From an uncultured Clostridia bacterium (GTDB lineage Bacteria; Bacillota; Clostridia; UMGS1883): a DNA stretch of 64,000 nucleotides. Shown here one piece after another: positions 25,239-33,654 of the stretch. The notes beneath the pieces were generated by a model. It had not been told where the DNA came from. It made no database searches and was given only the letters and a program-made list of their open reading frames with translations. Positions within the stretch are counted from its first letter, which is position 1. Each line of letters opens with the position of its first letter. The DNA is taken from positions 1 through 64,000 of the forward strand of contig CANQRB010000003.1 in assembly GCA_947626145.1 (NCBI GenBank), given 5' to 3'. The translations under genes were made by a program, and so were the position numbers.

Positions 25239-25267
25239 ATTATAGCACCGTACCGGACAAATTTCAA
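25239..25267 (-). promoter_or_regulatory. promoter of the YczE-like gene
   Basis: TTGAAA-17-TATAAT on the minus strand, 27 bp before the start codon. Confidence 0.85.
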
Positions 25268-25291
25268 GTGCCTAAAAAATTGAAAAAATAC

Positions 25292-25320
25292 TTTACAAAA
25301 AATAAATTGTGTGATATACT
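25292..25320 (+). promoter_or_regulatory. promoter of the large LRR gene, with long leader
   Basis: TTTACA-17-TATACT, the same two hexamers and spacing as the promoter of the LRR paralogue at 24487. It starts a leader of about 300 nt that holds an AAGAGCATC/GATGCTCTT hairpin (about 25419-25464). Confidence 0.75.
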
Positions 25321-25547
25321 GAATTTGCGGCATAATTTGGATATAAAGGGAGACCTTGTTTTTTGCGTGGGCGAATTTTGCGCTCATGGCTTGTTTTGGT
25401 TGAATAAAATATTGCAAAAAGAGCATCTTTACAGTGGTAAAAATGCCGCTCTATATGATGCTCTTGGTGTCGCTTTAAGATTATCCTTAACCAAAAAGTG
25501 ATTTCCTTCTATCATATCCAATTTATGTCGCAGTAAATTCGGAGCGG

Positions 25548-25593
25548 GCGTTTTTCGTGCGCGGCTCCGTCCGCGCATTTTTTGATGGGCGGG
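25548..25593 (+). promoter_or_regulatory. terminator-like hairpin in the leader of the large LRR gene
   Basis: TGCGCGG-CTCCGT-CCGCGCA followed by six T (25558-25583), 45 bp before the start codon. It is the sister of 24240-24274. Since it lies between a promoter and its gene, it is a candidate attenuator, although leftover terminator function cannot be excluded. Confidence 0.6.
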
Positions 25594-25627
25594 AAATAAA
25601 ACATATATGCATAGGGAGGACGAACAA

Positions 25628-28600
25628 ATGAACAAAATCAGGAAGTGTCTCGCCGTGCTGGTGTGCATGGCAATGGTAATGGCAGTGATGCCAGGTGTTG
25701 CGTTGGCGGATGGAACGACCGCCGATGGATTTGAATACTATGTGTATTATGATTATGTGGAAATAACCGGCTATACCGGCGATGCTACGGATCTTATTAT
25801 TCCCGAAGAGATTGAAGGCTTACCTGTCACGTCAATCAGAAGCAGCGCTTTTTCCGGCTACGCCGGCCTTACAAATGTAACTATTCCAAACAGCGTCACG
25901 AGCATTGACAGGAGTGCGTTTTATGGCACCGCATTGTATAACGATAGTGCCAATTGGGATAATGGCGTATTCTATATAGGCGATATTTTAATTGAAACGC
26001 GTTATAAAATATCCGGCGATTATGTCATAAGGCCCGGAACGCGTATAATTAACGAGTTTGTATTTGATAATTGCGTCGACCTCACCAGCGTGAGCATACC
26101 CAACAGTGTAAAATATATCGGTAGTAATGCATTTGCGAATTGTACCGGACTCACCAGTATGACCATTCCAAACAGTGTCGTAGAAATTGGTTGGAGAGCG
26201 TTTGCTGATTGCACTGGCCTCACCGGTGTGACCATAGAAAACGGCGTCGCTGGAATTAGCGGTAATGCATTTAAGGGCTGTACCGGTCTCACCGATGTAA
26301 CCATTCCAAACAGCGTTACAAAAATTGGCGAGGAGGCCTTTTATGGATGCACCAGTCTTAAAAATGTGAATATACCCAATGGTATCACGGAAATTGGCCG
26401 CAGTGCGTTTGAGGGTTGCACCGGCATCACCAGCTTGACCATAGAAAACGGCGTCACTGAAATTGGCGATAGTATGTTAAAAAACTGTACCGGCATCACC
26501 AACGTGATAATTCCAAGCAGTGTTACGGAAATTGGATATAGTGCGTTTGAGGGCTGCACCGGCATCACCAATGTTATAATTCCAAGCAGTGTCACTGAAA
26601 TTGGCGGAGGTGCGTTTTCTGGTTGTATTGGCCTCACCAGCGTGAACATTCCCGACAGTGTTACGAAAATCGGCAGCGGTGCGTTCGAAAACACGGCAAT
26701 ATGTAACAATTATGAGAATTGGGGCAGTAATGTCCTTTACATAAATAATAATTTAATTAAGGCGCGCAAGGAAATATCCGGCGATTATATTATAAGGCCC
26801 GGAACGCTTACAATTGCCGGCGGCGCGTTTCACGGCTGCGCTGACCTCACCGGCATAACCATTCCCGAAAGTGTCACAAGCATAGGTAATTTTGCGTTTT
26901 GCAACTGCACAGGCCTTGTAAGTATAAAAATACCTGACAGTGTGAAAGAAATAGGAAGCAGTGCTTTTGAAAACTGCGCCAACTTGGCGACGGTCGACTT
27001 TGGAAATGGACTGAAAAGCATTGATGTAATGGCATTTAGCGACTGCGTTAGCTTAACATCCATAGATATTCCGGACACAGTGACTCACATTGGCTATTGG
27101 GCATTTAGTGACTGTACAGCTTTGGCGGATATAAAGCTTCCGGCAAAACTTGTGGAATTAGGCAATGCTTCGTTTTCCAATACAGCATATTACAATGACC
27201 CTGCCAATTGGGTCGACGGCGTCCTTTACAACGGGGACATTATTATGAATTCCATGGGTACAAATCCGGAATATGGACCTGCCTATACCTTTGACAGCAG
27301 CTATCGCATAAAGGACGGCACAAGAGTTGTGGTTCAGGCATTCTACGATCACAGTGAAATAAAGAACCTGACAGTGCCCGCCAGCGTTGAAGCCTTTGTC
27401 GGTAACGCCTGCGGCGAATTGCAGCTTCAAAGGCTGATTTTCGAGGGCAATGTCCCTCAAATTGTGTCCGAGATGGGAACGCAATATGAATTTTATCCAT
27501 TTGGGTACTTCATAGATCGATTGTATTACGGCAACGTTTTTATTTACTATCCGATCAACAATCAAACGTGGATCGAAGAGCTTGCCGACGGAGAGTTTTA
27601 TATTTTTAACGAGAGCAATGCCACATTTGTGCCTTACGACCCGTCTGTCGGGCCGGAACTCGTGCCTGATTTTACCGACCCAATCAAGTATAGGGTATAT
27701 CCGGATCACGTGGAGATAACCGATTATAAAGGAATGGCGTCGTCTCTGGAAATTCCCGCTCAGATCGAAGGATTGCCGGTTACTGCAATAGGGGACAAAG
27801 CCTTTGAATACTGCTGGTCTCTGGAGGAAGTGATACTGCCCAACAGCGTCACCGATATTGGGGATTGGGCATTTGAATACTCCAATATTAAAAGCATAAC
27901 AATACCGAACAGCGTTACCCACATAGGGAGCGGCGCATTTTATGGTTGCACCGGTCTTACCAGTGTGAATATTTCCAACTGCGCAACGGAAATCAGCGAT
28001 TATATGTTTTACGGTTGCACCGGCCTTACTGACATAACCGTACCCAACAGCGTCATAGATATAGGAAGCAATGCGTTTTATGGCTGCACCGGCCTAACTA
28101 ACATAACCATACCCAACAGTGTCACGAGTATAGGAAATAGTGCGTTTTCCGGCTGTACCGGTCTCAGCAGTGTGACCATAGGCAGCGGCGTTAAGGAAAT
28201 CAACAGCTCTTTTTCCGGCTGCACAAGTCTCGCCAATGTTACAATACCTGATAGCGTCACGAGCATTTATAGCGGCATATTTGACGACACAGCGTTATAT
28301 AACGATAATGCAAATTGGGACGATGGCGTCCTCTACATAAATAATCATTTAATAGCAGCGCGCCATGAAATATCCGGAGATTATATAATACGCCCCGGCA
28401 CATGTACTATAGCCGGCAGTGCGTTTAGCGGCTGTACCGGTCTCACAAGCGTTGACATTCCCGAGAGTGTTAAGGAAATTGGCTACAATGCGTTTTCCAA
28501 CTGCACCGGCCTAACTAGCGTGACAATTCCAAACAGTGTCGCAAAAATTGGCGATAGTGCATTTTCTGACTGTACTGGACTTATCAGTGTGTCTATAGGC

Positions 28601-28819
28601 AACGGTGTTAATGAAATCAGTACTGCTGCTTTTAGTGGCTGCACCGCTCTGCTCAGTGTGACCATCCCCAGCAATGTCACTATGCTTCGCGCCAGTGCGT
28701 TCTATGGTTGCACCAGTCTCACAGACATATACTACGGCGGCAATAATGGGTTTAGTTATTATCCCGGAAATGACTCGTTTTTTAACGCACAGATCCATTA
28801 TGATACACCAATGTCGTAA
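25628..28819 (+). CDS. large secreted BspA-like leucine-rich-repeat surface protein
   Basis: A 1063-residue exported protein. The signal peptide (MNKIRKCLAVLVCMAMVMAV, cleavage near ALA at about 27) matches its paralogue at 23120. The rest is mostly BspA/TpLRR repeats of about 23 residues with the pattern G-C-T-G-L-T-x-V-T-I-P-N-S-V-T-x-I-G-x-x-A-F, in two arrays (about 60-620 and 685-1045) that each restart with a Y-x-x-Y-x-D-x-V-E-I-T-x-Y strand. Four copies of an insert (NW-x-x-G-V-L/F-Y-I...EISGDYIIRPGT) interrupt the arrays. Such proteins bind host or microbial ligands. No sortase or SLH anchor is visible, so attachment is unclear. The ATG follows GGGAGGACGAACAA; a seven-codon upstream extension is possible but lacks a ribosome-binding site. 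Confidence 0.92.
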   Translation: MNKIRKCLAVLVCMAMVMAVMPGVALADGTTADGFEYYVYYDYVEITGYTGDATDLIIPEEIEGLPVTSIRSSAFSGYAGLTNVTIPNSVTSIDRSAFYGTALYNDSANWDNGVFYIGDILIETRYKISGDYVIRPGTRIINEFVFDNCVDLTSVSIPNSVKYIGSNAFANCTGLTSMTIPNSVVEIGWRAFADCTGLTGVTIENGVAGISGNAFKGCTGLTDVTIPNSVTKIGEEAFYGCTSLKNVNIPNGITEIGRSAFEGCTGITSLTIENGVTEIGDSMLKNCTGITNVIIPSSVTEIGYSAFEGCTGITNVIIPSSVTEIGGGAFSGCIGLTSVNIPDSVTKIGSGAFENTAICNNYENWGSNVLYINNNLIKARKEISGDYIIRPGTLTIAGGAFHGCADLTGITIPESVTSIGNFAFCNCTGLVSIKIPDSVKEIGSSAFENCANLATVDFGNGLKSIDVMAFSDCVSLTSIDIPDTVTHIGYWAFSDCTALADIKLPAKLVELGNASFSNTAYYNDPANWVDGVLYNGDIIMNSMGTNPEYGPAYTFDSSYRIKDGTRVVVQAFYDHSEIKNLTVPASVEAFVGNACGELQLQRLIFEGNVPQIVSEMGTQYEFYPFGYFIDRLYYGNVFIYYPINNQTWIEELADGEFYIFNESNATFVPYDPSVGPELVPDFTDPIKYRVYPDHVEITDYKGMASSLEIPAQIEGLPVTAIGDKAFEYCWSLEEVILPNSVTDIGDWAFEYSNIKSITIPNSVTHIGSGAFYGCTGLTSVNISNCATEISDYMFYGCTGLTDITVPNSVIDIGSNAFYGCTGLTNITIPNSVTSIGNSAFSGCTGLSSVTIGSGVKEINSSFSGCTSLANVTIPDSVTSIYSGIFDDTALYNDNANWDDGVLYINNHLIAARHEISGDYIIRPGTCTIAGSAFSGCTGLTSVDIPESVKEIGYNAFSNCTGLTSVTIPNSVAKIGDSAFSDCTGLISVSIGNGVNEISTAAFSGCTALLSVTIPSNVTMLRASAFYGCTSLTDIYYGGNNGFSYYPGNDSFFNAQIHYDTPMS

Positions 28820-28842
28820 AATATCCATTATCTCATAAATAT

Positions 28843-28877
28843 AGCCCCGGAGAGTTTCCACACTTTCCGGGGCTTTT
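28843..28877 (+). terminator. intrinsic terminator of the large LRR gene
   Basis: AGCCCCGGAGAGT/ACTTTCCGGGGCT stem (one wobble pair) with a T-tract, 23 bp after the stop. Confidence 0.88.
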
Positions 28878-29002
28878 GCTGTTAATGACAAGCGCCTAAC
28901 CCCCGCACAGCAGCGCGCCAAGCATCAGAAAATCCGATATTTTTTGTATATTTATGCGCTTTATGCGCATGAACGGATTAAGTTTTTTATGAAAAATATC
29001 CC

Positions 29003-29031
29003 TTGAGACAGGGGATATTTTTTGTTATAAT
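29003..29031 (+). promoter_or_regulatory. promoter of carD
   Basis: TTGAGA-17-TATAAT, 50 bp before the start codon. The -35 lies in the loop of an AAAATATCCC/GGGGATATTTT hairpin. Confidence 0.8.
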
Positions 29032-29081
29032 ATAATAAAAAGGTTATAATAGGTAATAGAAGGCTTTGACGGAGGTATGAA

Positions 29082-29570
29082 ATGTTTAAAGAAAAAGACA
29101 CTGTGGTTTACGGGGCGTCGGGGGTTTGTGAAATATCCGAGCTGCGAGAGATGAAGGTCGGAGGCAAGTCCGCCATCTATTATGTGCTCCGGCCGCTGAA
29201 CAACGCGGGCTCCACGGTGTTTGTGCCGGTGGACAATCCCGCCCTCACGGCCAAGATGCAGAAGGTGATGTCCCGGGACGAGGCCAGCTCGATGCTGGAC
29301 GACAAGACCCAGTATCTGGATTGGGTGGAGGAGCGCAAGCTTCGGGCCGAAAAGTACAGCGCCGTCATTTCCGGCGGGGACAAGCGTGAGATCCTCTGTA
29401 TGCTGCGTATGCTGTACGGAGAAAAGCTCCGGGCCGAAAGTCAGGGCAAAAAACAGTACATCACCGACAAGCGGCTGATGACGATCGCCGAAAAAATCGT
29501 GGGCGACGAATTTTCCTATGTTATGGATTTGCCGCGGGAGGGCGTGGCCCGATACGTGTACGAGCACTGA
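29082..29570 (+). CDS. CarD-family transcriptional regulator
   Basis: A 162-residue protein of the CarD/CdnL family, which binds the RNA polymerase beta subunit and stabilises open promoter complexes. The N-terminal RNAP-interaction Tudor-like domain (about 1-55) starts with the typical FKEKDTVVYGASGVCEI and continues through YYVLRPL and STVFVPVDN. The helical C-terminal domain (about 60-160) contains EILCMLRMLYGEKL and KRLMTIAEKIVGDEFSYV, as in CdnL. It is monocistronic with its own promoter and a GGAGGTATGAA site. Confidence 0.93.
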   Translation: MFKEKDTVVYGASGVCEISELREMKVGGKSAIYYVLRPLNNAGSTVFVPVDNPALTAKMQKVMSRDEASSMLDDKTQYLDWVEERKLRAEKYSAVISGGDKREILCMLRMLYGEKLRAESQGKKQYITDKRLMTIAEKIVGDEFSYVMDLPREGVARYVYEH

Positions 29571-29847
29571 ACGGGGCGTCGATAAAGTCTATCTTCTTGC
29601 CCGTATTTCGTGTGAGCTATGTGACATTTTTTGTTTTCGACGCACCATCAATCGTTTACCGTTGTAAACATAAACGGTTGATGGCGGGAGCGCAATGCGG
29701 CTCCCCTACGGAGTACAGGCTGCATTACAAGTATATACACGACACGCAAAACGCCGCGGCTGTACCGTCAGTATTCCTCATTCCTCATTCCTAATTCCTA
29801 ATTATCGTTTAAGGTGTCGAGGTTACATTTTTGTTTTTCGACACGCT
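29571..29847. repeat. gene-free gap with repeat modules
   Basis: ATAAACGGTTGATGGCGGGAG...GGCTCCCCTACGGAG (29668-29711) and ATTCCTCATTCCTCATTCC followed by TAATTCCTAATTA (about 29775-29803) are copies of motifs from the 4.2-5.3 kb island. No gene seen. Confidence 0.65.
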
Positions 29848-29875
29848 AAAAGGACGCCACGAAGCGTCCTTTTTT
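29848..29875. terminator. bidirectional terminator between carD and the ABC importer
   Basis: AAAAGGACGC/GCGTCCTTTT stem, loop CACGAA, followed by more T, between converging genes. Confidence 0.88.
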
Positions 29876-29884
29876 ATTGTTTTC

Positions 29885-30658
29885 TCAATTTCCGCTCTCG
29901 ATACTTATGTGATTGAACCGATCCAGCAGATCGTCCACATCCACGTTGGCCCGGGCCTCGCCGGAGAGATCCATCTCGATGCCGCCCCGGTGGAACATGA
30001 GCAGCCGGTCGCCGTAGCTGACGGCGTGGCGGAGGTTGTGAGTTACCATCATGGTGGTGATGCCCTTTTCACGGACGATTTTGTTGGTGAGCTCAATTAT
30101 CAGCTCGCTGGTCTTGGGGTCAAGGGCGGCGGTGTGCTCGTCAAGGATGAGCAGGTCGATGTCCGCCATGGTACACATTACCATGGCCAGCACCTGACGC
30201 TGGCCGCCGGAAAGGGAGCCCGCCAGCACGTTCATCTTGTCCTCGAGGCCCAGCCCCAGCGGGGCCAGCAGCTCCTTGTAGTGATTTATCCGCTTGCGGT
30301 TGACGCCGGGGGTCAGACCGTAAAATTTGCCCTTGTTGTCCGCCAGAGAAAGATTTTCGAGAATTGTCATGTTGGGCGAGGTGCCCTTTTGAGTGTCCTG
30401 GAACACCCGGCCTATCTGGCGGGCCCGGCGGTATTCGGTTATATTGGTTATGTCCTTGCCGCCCAGGAATATTTTGCCCTTGTCGGCAAAGATGGTGCCG
30501 CAAATGAGGTTGAGTATGGTAGTCTTGCCGCTGCCGTTGCTGCCTATGACGGTGACGAACTGGCCCTTCGGCACGGACAGGCTGAAGTCCTCCAGCACCT
30601 TTGTTTCGTTTATCAGGCCGGGGTTGTAGGTCTTATATATGTTTTCCAGCTTAAGCAT
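29885..30658 (-). CDS. ABC importer ATP-binding protein
   Basis: A 257-residue ATPase of an importer. It has Walker A GSNGSGKTT (39-47), Q-loop FQDTQKGTSPNMTI, signature LSGGQRQ (149-155), Walker B LLILDEHT (169-176) and the H-loop MVTHNLRHAV. The DEHTAALDPKTS stretch and the NITEYRRARQIGRVFQ segment are typical of the TrpXYZ-like amino-acid importer family, not the branched-chain LivG/LivF family. Its start overlaps the permease gene by 8 bp. It is the last gene of the importer run binding protein, permease, ATPase. Confidence 0.9.
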   Translation of the reverse strand: MLKLENIYKTYNPGLINETKVLEDFSLSVPKGQFVTVIGSNGSGKTTILNLICGTIFADKGKIFLGGKDITNITEYRRARQIGRVFQDTQKGTSPNMTILENLSLADNKGKFYGLTPGVNRKRINHYKELLAPLGLGLEDKMNVLAGSLSGGQRQVLAMVMCTMADIDLLILDEHTAALDPKTSELIIELTNKIVREKGITTMMVTHNLRHAVSYGDRLLMFHRGGIEMDLSGEARANVDVDDLLDRFNHISIESGN

Positions 30659-31556
30659 CTTCCTTGACCCCCTTAAGAATCTTGTCGTTGAAGATGAGCA
30701 TCAGCAGGAACAGCGCCGCGATTATCAGCTTCAGGAAGTGAGGCGGAAGGCCCAGATTGAGGGCTATTTTAATGCAGGCATAATAGATAACGCTGCCGAA
30801 AATGACCTTGGTGGTGTTTTTGAAGAATTTCACCTTGTGGAGCACCGTCATGCCGATGATGACCGACGCAAGGCCGATAACCATGGAGCCGGTGCCGTCG
30901 CCCACGTTGAAGCTGTACTTGTACTGGCACATAAGGCAGCCGCTGAGGGCCACAAGGCCGTTGGCCAGTGCCAGACCCAGCATCTTTATCTTGCCGCTGT
31001 CCACATTGAGGGACTTGACCATCTGCTCGTTTGCGCCGCAGACCATGAGCATCATTCCGCACTTTGTTTTCATGAACAGGTCAAAGAGCAGCTTCACCGC
31101 CGCAACGCAGATGAGGATAATCAAAAGCTTGCTGACCGCCGGCGGAAAAAGCTCCGCCAATTTTCCGGTGAAGATCTTGCTCATGGACGGACTTATTATG
31201 AAAAGGCTGCTACTGCCGTTGCTGATGATGAGGTTCACGCTGTACAGCGCGGTCATCATAAGTATGCCGCTGAGCAGATTGGTGACACGGAACTTCACGT
31301 GGATGATGCCGGTTATTATACCGGCGGCGGCCCCGCACAGGAAAGAGATTGGCAGACAGAGCCAGGAATTGACCCCATTGGCAATAAGCACCGCCGTGAC
31401 GGCGCTGCCAAGAGGGAAGGTGCCGTCCACCGACAGGTCGGGGAAGTTGAGGACACTGTAGCTGACATACAGTCCAAGGGCCAGAAGGGCGTAAATCAGC
31501 CCCTGCTCCAGCACGCTCTGAGACATATTCAGCAAAGTGTTAAGTATGTTGGGCAT
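30651..31556 (-). CDS. ABC importer permease
   Basis: A 301-residue polytopic membrane protein of the branched-chain-type permease superfamily (BPD_transp_2). The hallmark is ALLALGLYVSYSVLNFPDLSVDGTFPLGSA near residues 20-50, followed by eight to nine hydrophobic helices and a cytoplasmic TKCGMMLMVCGANEQMVKSLN loop that couples to the ATPase. A single permease gene suggests a homodimer. A GC-rich hairpin with T-tract separates it from the upstream binding-protein gene, which could keep transporter levels below those of the receptor. Confidence 0.9.
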   Translation of the reverse strand: MPNILNTLLNMSQSVLEQGLIYALLALGLYVSYSVLNFPDLSVDGTFPLGSAVTAVLIANGVNSWLCLPISFLCGAAAGIITGIIHVKFRVTNLLSGILMMTALYSVNLIISNGSSSLFIISPSMSKIFTGKLAELFPPAVSKLLIILICVAAVKLLFDLFMKTKCGMMLMVCGANEQMVKSLNVDSGKIKMLGLALANGLVALSGCLMCQYKYSFNVGDGTGSMVIGLASVIIGMTVLHKVKFFKNTTKVIFGSVIYYACIKIALNLGLPPHFLKLIIAALFLLMLIFNDKILKGVKEDA

Positions 31557-31576
31557 AGTGTGTTATCCCCCCGGAG

Positions 31577-31617
31577 AAAAAATTTAAAAATTACGGGGCG
31601 GAACATCCGCCCCGTAA
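31577..31617 (-). terminator. intercistronic terminator between binding protein and permease
   Basis: A perfect 11-bp stem TTACGGGGCGG/CCGCCCCGTAA, loop of 5, followed on the minus strand by TTTTTAAATTTTTT. It should end part of the transcripts after the binding-protein gene. Confidence 0.8.
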
Positions 31618-31631
31618 AACTGTTTTTTTAT

Positions 31632-32681
31632 TTATTCGGTGTACTCGGCCCGGGCGGCGTACTCGTCGGTGATTACCGCGCCGAAGCTCTCGGCAACGGC
31701 CTTGTTGATGGTGAGCTTGCTCTGCTCGGGGTCAACATACTCGCTGCCGATGGTTGAGATGTCCTCGCCGTTGAGGATTTTGGCGGCCATGGCGCCGGTC
31801 TGCCTGCCAAGGGCGACATAGTCCAGACCCTCGGAGGCGATGCAGCCGTTCTTGACCTGCTCCTCCTCGCTGCCGAACACGGGAACGTTGGCGGCGGTGG
31901 CCTTTTCAAGGACTACGGGCAGATTTTCAACGATAAGGTTGTCGGTGAGGTTGGTGATGGCGTCCACCTGACCGGCCAGAGTTTCGGCGGCCATGGGGAT
32001 GTAGGTGGCGTCGGCCACGCCCTCGGTAACTATCTCAATGCCGTATTCGGGAGCCTTCTCCTGATAAAGGGCGATCTGAGTCTCGCTGTTGGGCTCGTTG
32101 GTGCTGTAAAGGATACCCAGCTTTGCGGCCTCGGGGAACATGGAATGTATGAGCTGAAGCTGCTTTTCAACGGGTATTATGTCGCTGACACCGGTAACGC
32201 CGTCGCCGGCCTGACCCATCTCGGGCACGAGCTGAGCCGCGACAGGATCGCTGACGGCGCAGTAAACCAGAGGAATGCCCGCGTCCTTGCCGAGAGCGTA
32301 GAAGTTGGTGGCGGCGGGAGTGGCTATGGCGCAGACAAGGTCATACTTTTTATCCACAAACTGCTGAGCGATTGTGGTGGACAGGTTCATATCGGCGGCG
32401 GAGTTCTGATAGTCGAACTCCACATTTTCGCCCTCAACGAAGCCGGCCTCGGCCAGTCCCTGAATGAAGCCCTCGCGGCAGTTGTCCAGAGAGGCGTGCT
32501 CAGCGAACTGGGAAATGCCGATCTGATATACCTTTTCGGTTTCCTGATCCTGAGTTTCCACCTGACCCTGAGTGTCGTTCGCGTCGGGGGCCGGGGTGTC
32601 GCCGTTTCCGCCGCAGGCGCCCAGCGCCAGAGTGAGAGAAAGGGCGGCCGCTAAAAATCTTGATTTTTTAAAGAATTTCAT
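31632..32681 (-). CDS. ABC importer substrate-binding lipoprotein (TrpX-like)
   Basis: A 349-residue lipoprotein of the ABC_sub_bind family, whose characterised members bind aromatic amino acids. The lipobox ALGAC puts the lipidated Cys at position 23, and the mature N-terminus is a typical Gly/Asp/Gln linker to about residue 50. The two-lobed periplasmic-binding-protein fold is indicated by IGISQFAEHASLDNCREGFIQG, CAIATPAATNFYAL, VYCAVSDPVAAQLV, LGILYSTNEPNS and VPVFGSEEEQVKNG segments. The ATG at 32681 follows AGGAG. Tryptophan/tyrosine specificity is a family-based guess; no T-box leader is seen. Confidence 0.9.
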   Translation of the reverse strand: MKFFKKSRFLAAALSLTLALGACGGNGDTPAPDANDTQGQVETQDQETEKVYQIGISQFAEHASLDNCREGFIQGLAEAGFVEGENVEFDYQNSAADMNLSTTIAQQFVDKKYDLVCAIATPAATNFYALGKDAGIPLVYCAVSDPVAAQLVPEMGQAGDGVTGVSDIIPVEKQLQLIHSMFPEAAKLGILYSTNEPNSETQIALYQEKAPEYGIEIVTEGVADATYIPMAAETLAGQVDAITNLTDNLIVENLPVVLEKATAANVPVFGSEEEQVKNGCIASEGLDYVALGRQTGAMAAKILNGEDISTIGSEYVDPEQSKLTINKAVAESFGAVITDEYAARAEYTE

Positions 32682-32716
32682 AATTAAGTCAACTCCTCTT
32701 TTTTTATTTATACAAT

Positions 32717-32745
32717 ATAATAGCACAGTAAGGGTAAAATTGCAA
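32717..32745 (-). promoter_or_regulatory. promoter of the ABC importer operon
   Basis: TTGCAA-17-TATTAT on the minus strand, about 36 bp before the start codon. Confidence 0.75.
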
Positions 32746-32817
32746 TAATTTTTTGCGTAATTTTTAACAAAAATATTTTTCGATTTAAAAATTTAATAAA
32801 AAACGCATGGATATGGG

Positions 32818-32846
32818 TTGAAAACGAGGCGGAAAAATATTATAAT
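32818..32846 (+). promoter_or_regulatory. promoter of the DUF554 gene
   Basis: TTGAAA-17-TATAAT, 48 bp before the start codon. Confidence 0.8.
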
Positions 32847-32894
32847 TGTAATGTTATGACTTTATATTTTATATTGAGAGGTGCCATATAAGCT

Positions 32895-33623
32895 ATGGGT
32901 ACATTAGTCAACACGGCGGCCATAGTCGTCGGCTGTTTCATCGGCCTGTTCTTCAAGCGGCTGGTGTCGGAAAAAATGAACGAGGTTCTCATGCAGGCTC
33001 TGGCCCTCTGCACTATTGCCACGGGCATACTGGGAGCCGTGCAGGCCGGCATGGCCGTCACCGGCGGCGAGCTTGGCACCCGCCACACCCTGATGATGAT
33101 TTTGAGCATGGTCATAGGGACAATTATCGGCGAAATCATCGACATACAGGACAAGCTCGACAGGCTGGGGAGACTTCTTGAAAAGCGGTTCTCCTCCGGC
33201 GGAGAGGGGGATTTCAGCCGGGGCTTCGTCACCGCCACCCTGACGGTTTGCGTGGGAGCGATGGCCATCATGGGCGCCCTCAACGACGGCCTGCGCCACG
33301 ATCCAACGCTGCTCTACACCAAGAGCATACTCGACCTGACCATATGCGTGGTATACGCCTCCACGCTGGGCGTTGGGGTAATGTTTTCCGCCGTGCCACT
33401 GTTCATATATCAGGGGGGTATAACGGTTTTTGCCCGCTTTCTGGAACCCCTGCTCTCCGATGCGGTAGTGGCCCAGATGAGCTTTATCGGCAGCGTGCTC
33501 ATAATGGGTATAGGCTTCAACTTCGTGTACAAGCCCAAACTCCGGCTGGCGAATATGCTGCCCGCCGTGTTCATTCCGCCGGTATGGTACGGGATAGTTA
33601 CTTTGGTTGGAATGATAAAATGA
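32895..33623 (+). CDS. DUF554 (YdfK-like) membrane protein
   Basis: A 242-residue polytopic membrane protein of the DUF554 family, function unknown. Typical features are the start MGTLVNTAAIVVGCFIGLFF, a conserved GTIIGEIIDIQDKLDRLG loop, the FVTATLTVCVGAMAIMGALNDGL segment with a Gly-rich helix, and KSILDLTICVVYASTLGVGVMFSA. Seven hydrophobic segments are plausible. A consensus promoter precedes it, and malQ follows after 31 bp, so malQ may be read from the same promoter. No substrate can be inferred. Confidence 0.9.
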   Translation: MGTLVNTAAIVVGCFIGLFFKRLVSEKMNEVLMQALALCTIATGILGAVQAGMAVTGGELGTRHTLMMILSMVIGTIIGEIIDIQDKLDRLGRLLEKRFSSGGEGDFSRGFVTATLTVCVGAMAIMGALNDGLRHDPTLLYTKSILDLTICVVYASTLGVGVMFSAVPLFIYQGGITVFARFLEPLLSDAVVAQMSFIGSVLIMGIGFNFVYKPKLRLANMLPAVFIPPVWYGIVTLVGMIK

Positions 33624-33654
33624 CAAAGCATCTAAGTTTTTAGGAGGAGTTACA

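Noticed and set aside
25850-28720. Dispersed direct repeats in the LRR gene, considered as a DNA repeat array
   Set aside because: They are coding LRR repeats of about 23 residues with synonymous and conservative changes.
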